35,219 nt of DNA from NCBI GenBank assembly GCA_937864815.1, contig CALMJY010000123.1:1-35219 (forward strand). Direction: 5' to 3'. This DNA is from an uncultured Bacteroidota bacterium. GTDB lineage: Bacteria; Bacteroidota; Bacteroidia; Bacteroidales; VadinHA17. A model generated the notes under the pieces. That model was not told the DNA's origin and did not search any database. It was given only the letters and a program-made list of their open reading frames with translations. How positions within the stretch are numbered: position 1 is the first letter of the stretch; each line of letters begins with the position of its first letter. Shown piece by piece: positions 9,964 to 20,165 of the stretch. The translations under genes and the position numbers were made by a program.

Positions 9964-11751
9964 TTATTTAGGTAGTGTGAACAGAAACTCTGTCCCGCCC
10001 CCTGCTCTGTTTCTTACAAGTATATCTCCCTTATGAAGAAGAACAGCGTTTTTTACAATGGCAAGGCCGAGGCCTGTTCCTCCGCTCTTGCGGGAACGAC
10101 CGGAATCAATCCTGTAGAAGCGTTCAAAGATCCTGCTCATATGTTCTTCAGGTATCCCTACACCATTATCAGATAATGAGAAGTGATAGAACTTCTTGTC
10201 CTCATTATAGACAATGATTTTAATTGTAGTATTATCTCCTGCATAATTGATGGCATTCTCAATCAGGTTCTGAAAGATTGAAAGAATAAGCGATTTGTTA
10301 CCCTTTACAACAACTTTGCTTTCTATATCAATATCTACAATTATATTTTTTGTTTCAATAGCAGATTTGAAATTTTCAGCAACCTCTTTTATTGTTTTCC
10401 TGATTTTAACCTTTTCATCAGTATAAGTTGTTCCCGCCTCTTCTATTTTGTTCAGAACAACAATATCATTGATCAGACCGGTTAATCTGTCAGTTTGTGC
10501 AAGAGCTTTCTCCAGAAAATACTTCTTTTGTTTCTCCTCCATCGAAGGATCATTCAGAAGAGTTTCAATATATCCTTTAACTGATGATACGGGCGTCTTC
10601 AGTTCATGGGCAATATTGGATGTCATCTGTTGTTTTATCAATTTGCTTTTTCCAAGTTTGGTAACATCGCTGAGTATAACTTCGAAGCTCTTGTCATTAA
10701 AAATAACACATTGAACTCTGAAAAACCTGCCGTCTTTGGTAACCTGGTACTCGGTTTTAGGAAGGTCAGGACTTATAATATCTGTATTTGAATATTTGTC
10801 AATAAAATCAATTATTTCATAGAATTCAGGAATTTCAAAGAAGTTCGAAGTGAATATTTTGAGCTCACCTGAAATCATATTCATCAGCTGAATAAAATGG
10901 TCGTTGTTAAGAATAATTGATCTGTCCTTTGAAAAGAAAGCCACTCCCTCATTCAAGGCATCAAGATGGCTGAAAAGTTTTTCTCTTTCTGTAGCAAGGT
11001 CATTCTTGGTCTGCAGCAGGTTATTATATATCGTCAGGATCTCTTCACCTATGAAACCGATCTCATTTTTAGGAAATTTTGACTCAAAGTCGAATGGTTC
11101 ATTCTTGCCAACATGCTGAGCAAAATCGCGAAGCCTGGTAATCGATTCACTGAATTTGTTGGTTATGATGAGCATAACGAACCAGATTGCTATGAAAGCT
11201 GATAGAATTATCAGGAGAAAATTTTTCTTTGCAGCAAGAAAATTCTCAATGTTGACATCATATAATACAGCGGCTCTTATATAGTAGCCTTCAATATATT
11301 CTGCATAGTAATAATATGGTTGACCTGTTGATCCTGAAAGTCTTACCGATGTACCGAACTGTTCCTCTGAAGCCTGAATTATTTCAGGTCTCTGTGAATG
11401 GTTTTCCATTGATAACCAGTTTGGAACAGAACTGTCGTAAAGTACGACACCTGTCTTATCAACAATTGTAACCCTGAGATTTGCCTGGGGAAGAAGCTTT
11501 ACAAGGGAATCAAGTATTATGTAATTTTTCTTTTCATGGATAGAGTTTGCTGAGATATATTTTCCTGTGATTTTTACTATGTTATGAAGTTCATCATTAA
11601 GTGTGCCTGTACGGTAATCCTTTTCCCTCTTATAGAGATAGGCAAGCATAAGGAAAATAAATACAAGGAAAACTATCGAGTAAAAGAGAAGAAGATTATT
11701 TCTGAATGATCCGCGAACAGCATAGCTTTCAGAATTCAAAAAAGTAACCAT
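9964..11751 (-). CDS. phoR: PhoR-like sensor histidine kinase
   Basis: Two TM helices, PAS-like region, [54 protein letters not shown]; follows an OmpR-family regulator. Start ATG at 11751 preferred. Confidence 0.85.
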   Translation of the reverse strand: MVTFLNSESYAVRGSFRNNLLLFYSIVFLVFIFLMLAYLYKREKDYRTGTLNDELHNIVKITGKYISANSIHEKKNYIILDSLVKLLPQANLRVTIVDKTGVVLYDSSVPNWLSMENHSQRPEIIQASEEQFGTSVRLSGSTGQPYYYYAEYIEGYYIRAAVLYDVNIENFLAAKKNFLLIILSAFIAIWFVMLIITNKFSESITRLRDFAQHVGKNEPFDFESKFPKNEIGFIGEEILTIYNNLLQTKNDLATEREKLFSHLDALNEGVAFFSKDRSIILNNDHFIQLMNMISGELKIFTSNFFEIPEFYEIIDFIDKYSNTDIISPDLPKTEYQVTKDGRFFRVQCVIFNDKSFEVILSDVTKLGKSKLIKQQMTSNIAHELKTPVSSVKGYIETLLNDPSMEEKQKKYFLEKALAQTDRLTGLINDIVVLNKIEEAGTTYTDEKVKIRKTIKEVAENFKSAIETKNIIVDIDIESKVVVKGNKSLILSIFQNLIENAINYAGDNTTIKIIVYNEDKKFYHFSLSDNGVGIPEEHMSRIFERFYRIDSGRSRKSGGTGLGLAIVKNAVLLHKGDILVRNRAGGGTEFLFTLPK

Positions 11752-12415
11752 AACCGGTTTTATTCTTAAGATTATGACCATATTTTCCCAGCTTGGTCCT
11801 CAGCCTGGTGACATTCACATCAACAGTACGGTCAGTCACAATTACATCGGTCCCCCAAATGATTCTTAAAATATCCTCTCTTGAATATACCTTTGTAGGA
11901 TTCTCGAGAAGGAGTTTGAGTATTTCATATTCCTTTTTTGTGAGTTCAATTTTTTCATCGTTAACTATTACTCTTTTACGGGCTGTATCAAGCTGAATTT
12001 CGCCGAATTTTGCAATAGGCAGGCTTTTTTCTTTTGCAGAGTTTGTTCGTTTCAGAACAGCTTTTACCCTTGCTGTTAATTCATTAACAGAGAAAGGTTT
12101 GGTTATATAGTCATCAGCACCAATACTGAATCCTGTAAGTATGTCATTTTCTGTATCTTTGGCTGTCAGAAAGATCACAGGTACACTATTCCCCATCTCT
12201 TTTCTTAACTTATCTGCGAGCTTAAACCCCGAAATCTGGCCCATCATTACATCGAGCATGAGTAGGTCATATTCCTCAAGCTGCATTTTCAGAGCATCTT
12301 CAGCAGAATGAGCTATTTCAGTTTTATATCCCTCATTGCTCAGATTATATTGAAGAATCTCACACAGATCCTCTTCATCATCAACAATCAGAATGCGTTT
12401 TCCTTTTAGATCCAT
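11729..12415 (-). CDS. phoB: PhoB-like OmpR-family response regulator
   Basis: [41 protein letters not shown]-terminal winged helix [26 protein letters not shown]; overlaps the kinase start. Confidence 0.85.
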   Translation of the reverse strand: MDLKGKRILIVDDEEDLCEILQYNLSNEGYKTEIAHSAEDALKMQLEEYDLLMLDVMMGQISGFKLADKLRKEMGNSVPVIFLTAKDTENDILTGFSIGADDYITKPFSVNELTARVKAVLKRTNSAKEKSLPIAKFGEIQLDTARKRVIVNDEKIELTKKEYEILKLLLENPTKVYSREDILRIIWGTDVIVTDRTVDVNVTRLRTKLGKYGHNLKNKTGYGYFFEF

Positions 12416-12452
12416 TTGTATTCACAGTTAATGTCTGATTTTCTGTCTGCTG

Positions 12453-12508
12453 CAAAGGTAAGTGCAATTATTGTTACAAAAAATATGTAAGTGTTACTTA
12501 AATGTTAC
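12453..12508 (-). promoter_or_regulatory. Candidate Pho-box-like promoter of the response regulator gene
   Basis: CAAAGGTA at 12453-12460 (minus-strand TACCTTTG = TAnnTTTG); TGTTAC at 12472, 12492 and 12503 (last two 11 bp apart). Confidence 0.5.
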
Positions 12509-12535
12509 AAAAAAAGGCTGATCTTTCGATCAGCC
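12509..12535 (-). terminator. Rho-independent terminator of the 14183-12573 gene
   Basis: Minus strand GGCTGATC-GAAA-GATCAGCC followed by TTTTTTT. Confidence 0.9.
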
Positions 12536-12572
12536 CCGGGCAAACAAAACATTATTTTAAAAATAATGGATG

Positions 12573-14183
12573 TTAGTAATCAGTATTCTGAGGGTTAAAG
12601 TTGCACCATCCTGAAGTCCAGTCTGTTGTTCCGAATGCACCCCTGTATGCTACCTGTGTAAAGAAAGCATCAGTCAGTCTGGTATTTGTAAATGAAGCGC
12701 CTGTGAGCAAGGGTGATCCTGCTGCCGGAAGGAATTTCGGAGCTGTAAGATTGAAAGGATCTGTAAGCATCAGCAGGTCATTTGTTGCCTTAATTTCATT
12801 ACCTCTGAGGGCATCGAGATACCATGCTTCGGTTCCCGGCAGACTTGTTAAGACATAATTTTCTGTCATTCCGCTCATAACAGATTTCTCAATCTGCAGG
12901 ACATTAGCAGTTGCCTGTGCAGGTGAATCGCCTTTGGCGCCATCGATGAACAATCCCTTTGGCCATCCTGCCAAAACTGTATTATAAATAGATGTGCGGG
13001 TACCTCTGCGGAGCTGCATGGAATGACGGTAAAGTGCATGTATTGTTGTTGTTGACGTTGCAAGTGGGCCGAGTACAGTACCGTTAACAAACAATGGCAT
13101 AGTAACAGGAGTAAGAGTTGAGCCGTCAGCGTCATTATCTGACTCAAATCCGTTCGACTGTGACTGGTCTGCAACTGCAGGATCGCGAAGGCTGACAAAG
13201 AACTGTACTTTACCGGTATAACCGTTATCTGTATCCCAGTCATCATCCCAGCCCCTGTGGGCAACAAGGTATTTACAGTTCACACTACCACCGAACCATT
13301 CAAAAGAATCATCACCAGAGTAAGATACCTGGATGTGATCAATAGTGGTTGCTGATCCTACTGCATAAAGGGTAAGTCCGTTAATTTCGCTGTTAGATGT
13401 TGAAGTAAGCGGAATTCCGGGGAATTCAATCCTTACATACTGAAGTATACCTGAATTATCAGCAGAATTTGTTCCTCCATAAAGTGAACCTATTCCGCCT
13501 TCAGCTTTTCCTTGTCCGGTCACTCCATCGTCATGCTTGTTAGTCAGTGCGTTACCGCATATAACCAACCCGCCCCAGTCACCGTAGGTACGCTGTCCTT
13601 TCGGCTTATCTGATGTGAAGACTATCGGTGCAGTAGCAGTTCCCTGGGCCATGATTTTAGAGCCTCTCTCAATAATAAGGGTGCCTTTTGTACCTGAAAC
13701 CCCTTTAATTATGGTACCTGCCTCAATAGTAAGAGTTGCATTGTTTTTTACATAAACAAATCCATTGAGCATGTATTTTCCTGCCGCATACCATTTGGTA
13801 TCTGTAGTAATATCTCCTGATACATTTATTACCTGACCTGTTGCAGGAGTAACAACAACCGAACATGTTGCCTGGATAGTAGTATCCGACTCGGAGATTG
13901 CAGTTATTGTGGCTGAACCGAGTGCCACACCTGTAACTGTTCCATTGGCTACTGTAGCAACAGCCGGACTTGACGTACGCCATTTAATGTTCTGGTTATC
14001 AGCATCTACGGGTGTTATAAATACTGAAAGGGTTGATGTTGCACCTACCTGTACCATCATGGTTGCCTTGTCGAGTTCAATAGCAGTAACCGGAATCGGG
14101 TCATCCTCACATGAGGCCACAATTAATAATAATCCCGTTAATAAACTCAGCATTTTTGCTGATCTGTAAAGATTTCTTTTCAT
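12573..14183 (-). CDS. Secreted lipoprotein with BIG2-type Ig-like domain and right-handed-repeat-like C-terminal region
   Basis: Lipobox LLLIVASCED; ITPVDADNQNIKWRTSSPAVATVANGTVTGVALGSATITA (BIG2). Confidence 0.8.
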   Translation of the reverse strand: MKRNLYRSAKMLSLLTGLLLIVASCEDDPIPVTAIELDKATMMVQVGATSTLSVFITPVDADNQNIKWRTSSPAVATVANGTVTGVALGSATITAISESDTTIQATCSVVVTPATGQVINVSGDITTDTKWYAAGKYMLNGFVYVKNNATLTIEAGTIIKGVSGTKGTLIIERGSKIMAQGTATAPIVFTSDKPKGQRTYGDWGGLVICGNALTNKHDDGVTGQGKAEGGIGSLYGGTNSADNSGILQYVRIEFPGIPLTSTSNSEINGLTLYAVGSATTIDHIQVSYSGDDSFEWFGGSVNCKYLVAHRGWDDDWDTDNGYTGKVQFFVSLRDPAVADQSQSNGFESDNDADGSTLTPVTMPLFVNGTVLGPLATSTTTIHALYRHSMQLRRGTRTSIYNTVLAGWPKGLFIDGAKGDSPAQATANVLQIEKSVMSGMTENYVLTSLPGTEAWYLDALRGNEIKATNDLLMLTDPFNLTAPKFLPAAGSPLLTGASFTNTRLTDAFFTQVAYRGAFGTTDWTSGWCNFNPQNTDY

Positions 14184-14228
14184 GGTAATTGTTTTAGTTT
14201 TTGATTTTATTTTTACTGTCCTTGTTTA

Positions 14229-17102
14229 TCAGAATTTATATGTTAATCCAAGTGTAAAATACCTTCCTGGCTGATAGGATTTTACTATCTGTTCCCTTTC
14301 AAAATGTTTTATACTGTTATCAGCTCCGCCTGTCACGTCAGCCATGTTTACAGTAGCGTTTACTGTCTGAACGGTTTTAAACTGTTCATTCAGAAGATCT
14401 TTCAGCCCCAGTTTAACTTCGAAGTGGTCATTTATTTTTTTACTTATTGCCAGGTCGATAAGATTTCTCGGTGTTTCATAGATGTTTGGAATATCTTCCC
14501 ATTCATTTGGAGAAGGCCTTCCTACTGCAACAATCCTTTTTCCTATAATATTGTACATAGTTGTAATCATCAAACCATTATTGTCATTATAATAGAACAA
14601 CCCGGCATTGATCATAAATGGCGACTGTCCCTGGAGAGATCTGTCCCTGTTGAGATCTCCATCAGGGAATTGAACCTTGCTTTTAATTAAGGCTGCATTC
14701 AATATAAGGGAAAAGTTTTCAGCTCCGGAAATGAATCCAAGAGATTTCCTGACATCTGTCTCCAGTCCGTAGCTGTATGCCGAAATGACATTCTTAAAGG
14801 AATATTGAGTAGGGCTGTTCCCCGTTATTGTCATCTCAATGGGATTTTTGAAATTCTTGTAGAAAAGCCCTATATTGAAAGTCTCATTGGGTGACGGGTA
14901 GTGTTCAAATCTCAGGTCAATATTATGTATATATGACTGTTTGATATCAGGATTACCATAGATACCGGCATTAAGATCAAAATCAACGAAATAGAAAGGT
15001 GCCAGTTCCCTGAATTCAGGTCTGTTAACCGATAATCCGTAAGCAGCCCTTATAAGGTTCTTTTCATTGAGGTTTACAGCCAGGTTTGCTGAAGGGAATA
15101 AGTTGAGTGTATCCCTCCTTACATTTACAGGAATAGTTGTGCCCTGCCTGTAGCTGTCGAGAGTCTGTATATTTTTCTCTACCCGGAGGCCTGTATATAA
15201 GCTGATGAATGAAGTTATGGGTAATTTTGCTGACAGATAACCTGATATCTGCTTATTTGATGCATTATATGAATCGGATGGTGAAGTTATTTCAGCAAGT
15301 TTTATTCCGTCAGTAAGATTTATATTGTTATCAACAAATACCATATCTGCGGGTAAATATGTCATGCTAAAATCAGAAAGGTTTCCTGCTGTTGACCATC
15401 CGAAATTCCTTGCATTGAATTCTCTTACCTTATTCTCGAGGTAGATACCTGTTCTGATCTCTGGTTTAAAGCCTGAGAGGTCAAGCTCTTTGGTGAAATT
15501 TATTGAAGCTGTCATCAGATCTTCCCTGAGTTTCAGCCACATTTGCGATTGAGAGGAGAGGTCGGCATTATCGGCAAACAGCATAAAGTATTTTGTAGTG
15601 TCAACTTCATCCCTGATATACCTTGTGCGTTTGATGTCAGGTTCATTTTTGTTTGAAAATGCATATCCTGCAACCCAGTCAATTTTTGATGTTCCGTCAC
15701 CAAATGTATGTTCTCCGGCAAGCTGTCCTGAGTATATGGTTCTGCTCATGTACCTGAGCTCATTTGATCTTATGTACCTTCCGTTATTATACCATTCACG
15801 TCCATCTCTCTCACTATACCTGTTCATGCCAATCTGGTTCAGAAGGTTACGAAACTCCAGCTTTGTATTGTTTGAAGGAAACCAGGTCCAGTTGTGCATT
15901 ACTCCGGCTTTAACCGTATTTGTGTACTGGTCATCATAGAATTCGTCGAGATAAGATGGTTTATCATCCCTGAAATTGTATATTGAATAGCTGTTATTAT
16001 TTATGTAATCGTAGTTGGTAGTATTGCTGTATGTAACAGATGTTACATTTCCAAAGGTTTGTGAGCCGCTTTTGAACCTTTTATTGAACCCGACTGCAAA
16101 TCGCTGATCAGGGATTGCAGTACCTTCTTGCTGAGCCCATGTTTTATTGAGTGACCTTCCCAGGTCGGTAATCCTTTTTTTAATCTGGGGATTGGTGGCA
16201 TTTTCATACTGGTTCAGGTGGGAAGGCATGTCAGCAGGAAGATCTCTGTATCCGTTGTCAAATCCCAACCAATCGGTACTTCCGGGTTGATATCTGGCCG
16301 ATGCGTCAAATGTTGCTCCCTGTGCAAAAGCTGTACCGTAGGTAACAAAAGCAGAGTTTTTTTCCGGAAGGTTGACTGTGGTTATCTTGACAAAGCCACC
16401 TGAAAAATCAGCCGGCAGCTCTGGAGCCGGTGACTTTATGATCATCATATTTTCAATCATAGAAGCAGGTATAACGTCAAAAGAAAACGCTTTAACATCA
16501 GATTCCGAGCTTGGAGTTGCAGTATTATTGAGCCAGACTGAATTATACCTCTGTGCCAGTCCTCTTACAACGATAAACCTGTCATCAATTATTGTTGTTC
16601 CCGGGAGTCTCTTTATTACTTCAGATGCATCCCTGTCCTGTGAACGAAGGATCTGTTGTCCTGAAATGCCGATTGAAACAAGCGGACTCATCCTGGTTGT
16701 ATTTATCATCGATACATCGGTGTTGGTTTTTTTAACACCTGTTATTGTTACTTCCTGGAGTGCAACTGTATTCTCTGACATTACAACCGGAACAGAGGTA
16801 GTCTTGCCTGCCTTCACTTCAACCCCTTCAAATACAAGCGGATCAAATGAAATATATGAAGCTCTGAGTTTATATTTCCCTGGCTTCACATTAGTTATTA
16901 TGAATTTCCCGTCAATATCGGCAGAAGCTCCCATTGTTGTACCATCAATCGTAACCATTACTCCCGGCAGTGCTTCCCCCGTCTTCTTATCAGTTGCTTT
17001 TCCTTCAATTGTACCTGTCTGACCTGTCAGTGCAAAAGCAACTGATATGATCAAAAACATTGTAATAAATACCCTTTTTAGCATTGAAAAATTTGTTTCC
17101 AT
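14229..17102 (-). CDS. TonB-dependent outer membrane receptor with carboxypeptidase-regulatory-like domain
   Basis: GTIEGKATDKKTGEALPGVMVTIDGTTMGASADIDGKF; plug region RDASEVIKRLPGTTIIDDRFIVVRGL; C-terminal aromatic FTLGLTYKF. Confidence 0.92.
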   Translation of the reverse strand: METNFSMLKRVFITMFLIISVAFALTGQTGTIEGKATDKKTGEALPGVMVTIDGTTMGASADIDGKFIITNVKPGKYKLRASYISFDPLVFEGVEVKAGKTTSVPVVMSENTVALQEVTITGVKKTNTDVSMINTTRMSPLVSIGISGQQILRSQDRDASEVIKRLPGTTIIDDRFIVVRGLAQRYNSVWLNNTATPSSESDVKAFSFDVIPASMIENMMIIKSPAPELPADFSGGFVKITTVNLPEKNSAFVTYGTAFAQGATFDASARYQPGSTDWLGFDNGYRDLPADMPSHLNQYENATNPQIKKRITDLGRSLNKTWAQQEGTAIPDQRFAVGFNKRFKSGSQTFGNVTSVTYSNTTNYDYINNNSYSIYNFRDDKPSYLDEFYDDQYTNTVKAGVMHNWTWFPSNNTKLEFRNLLNQIGMNRYSERDGREWYNNGRYIRSNELRYMSRTIYSGQLAGEHTFGDGTSKIDWVAGYAFSNKNEPDIKRTRYIRDEVDTTKYFMLFADNADLSSQSQMWLKLREDLMTASINFTKELDLSGFKPEIRTGIYLENKVREFNARNFGWSTAGNLSDFSMTYLPADMVFVDNNINLTDGIKLAEITSPSDSYNASNKQISGYLSAKLPITSFISLYTGLRVEKNIQTLDSYRQGTTIPVNVRRDTLNLFPSANLAVNLNEKNLIRAAYGLSVNRPEFRELAPFYFVDFDLNAGIYGNPDIKQSYIHNIDLRFEHYPSPNETFNIGLFYKNFKNPIEMTITGNSPTQYSFKNVISAYSYGLETDVRKSLGFISGAENFSLILNAALIKSKVQFPDGDLNRDRSLQGQSPFMINAGLFYYNDNNGLMITTMYNIIGKRIVAVGRPSPNEWEDIPNIYETPRNLIDLAISKKINDHFEVKLGLKDLLNEQFKTVQTVNATVNMADVTGGADNSIKHFEREQIVKSYQPGRYFTLGLTYKF

Positions 17103-17135
17103 TATTCTTTAATTATGTTCATATGTTTGCCGGTA

Positions 17136-17202
17136 CAAAAATCCTTTGATATTGTTACGGCGATGTTAAGTGCGGATTAAGAAAATATTACTAAAATGTT
17201 AC
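17136..17202 (-). promoter_or_regulatory. Candidate Pho-box-like array: five TGTTAC-like repeats at exact 11-bp spacing
   Basis: TGTTAC 17153, TGTTAA 17164, GATTAA 17175, TATTAC 17186, TGTTAC 17197; minus-strand -7-like GATTTTTG at 17143-17136. Confidence 0.6.
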
Positions 17203-17346
17203 AAAAGAAAAACAGTGTTTTAGTAGATCAGGGAGGATTTCTTATACAGCATTATTGGGGTCAGTAAATATGAGTTGTATCACCACTATGAAGTGATATC
17301 AGGTACTGTAAAGATTATTACCTTGCAAAGACAATAAAATATAATT

Positions 17347-18033
17347 ATGAAACTGAAAAGATACTTCGCAGGCTTGTTGTTCATTACCTCATTTGTCCAC
17401 GGATACTCACAGACTACGGTTAAGCCGAATTTTGGTCTTAAAAGCCATGAGACCCTCGATATTGCTAAAGTTGAGATTACAATAGAAAAGACTGTAGTAA
17501 ACTTTACAATTGAGAACCGTATAGAAAATGGTACATTCTGTGCCGACAGAAAAATTTACATAACCGATCCTGCAGGAAACAGATACAAAGTGATCAGCGC
17601 AACCGGAATTCCGGTTTGCCCTGACAATTATACTTTTAAGAAGCCGGGAGAGAAGCTCAGTTTTACACTCACATTTCCTCCCCTTACCGGAGAGTATGCT
17701 TATATCGATTTAAAGGAAGAGTGTTACGAAAACTGTTTTTCTTTTTACGGTGTAGTGCTTGATGAATATATCAACAGCAGGCTTGATGAAGGATTCTCCC
17801 TTGCTGAACGCGGGGAATCGCTGAAGGCTCTTGACAAGTTTACAAAGATGGTTGATATGGCAGGAAAGTTCAATGGAATTAAAGCCCTGGTATATTATAA
17901 TATAGTAAAGCTGGCAACTGATACCGGTCACACGGTTCAGGCCGGTGAATATTATAAAAAGCTGATTTCCATGAGTTCAAGAGGAGGGAAGATATATATT
18001 GAACAGCTTAATCTGCAGGGTATAAGATATTGA
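17347..18033 (+). CDS. Hypothetical secreted protein (beta-rich N-terminal, TPR-like C-terminal)
   Basis: Signal peptide MKLKRYFAGLLFITSFVHGYSQ; C-terminal helices LDEGFSLAERGESLKALDKFTKMVDMAG. Confidence 0.7.
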   Translation: MKLKRYFAGLLFITSFVHGYSQTTVKPNFGLKSHETLDIAKVEITIEKTVVNFTIENRIENGTFCADRKIYITDPAGNRYKVISATGIPVCPDNYTFKKPGEKLSFTLTFPPLTGEYAYIDLKEECYENCFSFYGVVLDEYINSRLDEGFSLAERGESLKALDKFTKMVDMAGKFNGIKALVYYNIVKLATDTGHTVQAGEYYKKLISMSSRGGKIYIEQLNLQGIRY

Positions 18034-18041
18034 CCCCCAAA

Positions 18042-18062
18042 CCCCCCATAGGGGGGCTTTTT
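18042..18062 (+). terminator. Rho-independent terminator-like hairpin
   Basis: CCCCCC-ATA-GGGGGG-CTTTTT just after the stop at 18033. Confidence 0.7.
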
Positions 18063-18117
18063 GAAATCAGAATTTCAGACTCCTTAAATCTTTTGTACGA
18101 TTGTTCTTAATTCTAAA

Positions 18118-18149
18118 GTCCCCCCTGGGGGATTTAGGGGTGGATTTAT
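18118..18149. repeat. 32-bp direct repeat copy B
   Basis: Identical to 119-150. Confidence 0.85.
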
Positions 18150-18170
18150 TGGAGTAAAATTGATGTAAAA

Positions 18171-18197
18171 AAAAGAGGCCGTATTGCAGCCTCTTTT
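18171..18197. terminator. Terminator hairpin, possibly bidirectional
   Basis: AAAAGAGGC-(N9)-GCCTCTTTT between the plus-strand gene at 18033 and the minus-strand end of the porin gene at 18221. Confidence 0.8.
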
Positions 18198-18220
18198 CTA
18201 TTGAGTATCATTTAAATCTT

Positions 18221-19846
18221 CTATTCTGTTTTTCCGAAATAGAAATCAAGACCTAAAGCAACAACCCATGTCTGTTTACCATATGTTTCGGTATATGCAC
18301 CAAGTGCTCTTGTATAGTCCTTTGTAACATCCTGGTACATGGTATACTGACCGCCGATGTTAAGATCGATCATTGGGGTGATACGATAACCTATGCCACC
18401 GCCAAACGAATTGGTATTGGCGCTGTATCTCATATCGCTCTGGTAGTTCTCATTGACTCCTGTTGAAGTCGCTACCCAGCCAAGACTTGCCCTTAGTTTT
18501 TCTGAGAAGCTATATTCTGCCCCAAGTCCATATTCAAGGAAATTATTGTCAATCATATCGATATCTGTTGATTCGCTGCCATCGTAATCGACATTCTTGT
18601 CAAAATAGGTGTTGAATGTGGCACCGACCAGAAGTTTATCCATAGGCTTGAATTCACCTCCGATTGCAAGCAGTGCAGGCATATCCGCAATTGTTTTTTC
18701 ACCGTCTGTATATAATCCGCCGCCATCCATTCCGTTATTAACTTTTGCTGTAAGTTCGAGGTTGGTTTTGAATTCGTACCTGATTGAAATATTTACCTTA
18801 TCAGACGGAGAATAATTGGCACTCAGTATAGGAGTATAGCCTGTTCCTGTCTCCTCAACATCTACAGTCCTGTCCTGTGTCTGAGAAGACAGACCTGCCA
18901 TTGTTGCTGATTTAGTTGCGTAAGTAGTTGAAGTAGTATTGAAAAATGTCTGAGTTTGTGCAATGGTCATACCAGCCGGATTGCCACCCAAAGCCGTAAT
19001 TGTTGCCTGAAGTGTTGCAACCTGAGCTGGGGTCATTCCAACCGCTGTCCCATTTGACAGAGGAACACTGCCACCACCACCTGTAATTATTGGTTGTAAT
19101 GCAGTAGCTGTATTAGCACACAGAGTAGAGACTCCGGCTAAATAATTGGCTCCGTCAGTAAAGAATCCGGGTGCCGGATTCATTACTCCGGTATATTTTG
19201 TCCCGAAAGCAGGATAATTTGGATTTATCTGAATATTCCTGATGTATCCGTTATATGTATTTTTGGCTGTTACAAGCCTGAATCCGGCACCTAATGAAAG
19301 CTGATCATTGATTTTATAAGCGACGTTAGCCTGGTAGCCGAAATAAACTGATGTTCCCTCAAAGAAGATTTCTGCATCATAAGCAGTTGTTGGTATACCC
19401 TGAGATGTAAGGAGAGCAGGTATCTCAGCCAACTGAGCCTCAAACGAAGGGAGCCCTTCTTCATATGTTGCACCACCGCCACCACCGATTGGATTGAAAC
19501 CAGCGGAGAAAGATAGTTTTCCGGTGTTATAAGCAACATAAACTCCCGGGTAAAAAGGAGCACTAACACTGCCTTCATAATCCTTTGGTGACCCGGTTAT
19601 GGGAGCATAGTTGGTACTGATGGTCCTTGTCTGACCGATAGTCTGATTGTTGATGGATGCAAAAAAACCATTTCCAAGTTTTGTCAGACCGGCAGGGTTG
19701 TAGTAGACTGCATCAATACTTGTTGAGGCATTGCGGTTCTGCAGACGTGTGAACATGGCACTCTGGTTAGTATTGGTAACCAGTCCGCCTGCAAGCAGAT
19801 TGCCTGCAATTAATGTGGCAGCAACAAATGTTAAAAGTTTTCTCAT
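18221..19846 (-). CDS. OmpP1/FadL/TodX-family outer membrane transport protein
   Basis: GGLVTNTNQSAMFTRLQNRNASTSIDAVYYNPAGLTKLGNGFF; porin-like C-terminus VVALGLDFYFG. Confidence 0.9.
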   Translation of the reverse strand: MRKLLTFVAATLIAGNLLAGGLVTNTNQSAMFTRLQNRNASTSIDAVYYNPAGLTKLGNGFFASINNQTIGQTRTISTNYAPITGSPKDYEGSVSAPFYPGVYVAYNTGKLSFSAGFNPIGGGGGATYEEGLPSFEAQLAEIPALLTSQGIPTTAYDAEIFFEGTSVYFGYQANVAYKINDQLSLGAGFRLVTAKNTYNGYIRNIQINPNYPAFGTKYTGVMNPAPGFFTDGANYLAGVSTLCANTATALQPIITGGGGSVPLSNGTAVGMTPAQVATLQATITALGGNPAGMTIAQTQTFFNTTSTTYATKSATMAGLSSQTQDRTVDVEETGTGYTPILSANYSPSDKVNISIRYEFKTNLELTAKVNNGMDGGGLYTDGEKTIADMPALLAIGGEFKPMDKLLVGATFNTYFDKNVDYDGSESTDIDMIDNNFLEYGLGAEYSFSEKLRASLGWVATSTGVNENYQSDMRYSANTNSFGGGIGYRITPMIDLNIGGQYTMYQDVTKDYTRALGAYTETYGKQTWVVALGLDFYFGKTE

Positions 19847-19878
19847 AGATTAATTTATTAAATTAATTATTCAGTTAG

Positions 19879-19928
19879 TGCAGGATCGCGATCCTGCAGT
19901 ACCAGCAGTGCCGGATTGCGATCCGGCA
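19879..19928. repeat. Tandem palindromes
   Basis: TGCAGGATCGCGATCCTGCA (perfect 20-bp palindrome, 19879-19898) and TGCCGGATTGCGATCCGGCA (19909-19928), 30-bp period. Confidence 0.9.
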
Positions 19929-20063
19929 TTACAATAAAAGTTCTGTCAAAAGTAGAAAAATAATTGAATTCTCCAACAAGTCTAAAATAATCTTTTGATA
20001 ATTAGGATATTGGATTGGAATTTCAGTTTTATTCGAAAAAATAGCACAATAGGTCAAATTCTA

Positions 20064-20154
20064 TTTAACCACGGAGTTTCACGGAGGTGCACAGAGTTGC
20101 ACTGTTTTAGACTCCGTGAAACTCCGTGAAAACTCAGTGTAACTCCGTGTTAAA
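20064..20154. repeat. Long imperfect inverted repeat, ACGGAGTTTC family
   Basis: aaccacggagtttcacggag… / …ctccgtgaaactccgtgaaaactcagtgtaactccgtgtt. Confidence 0.85.
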
Positions 20155-20165
20155 AAATAAATTAG

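Noticed and set aside
16372-17022. 216-aa plus-strand ORF
   Set aside because: Antisense to the well-supported TonB receptor; no independent support.
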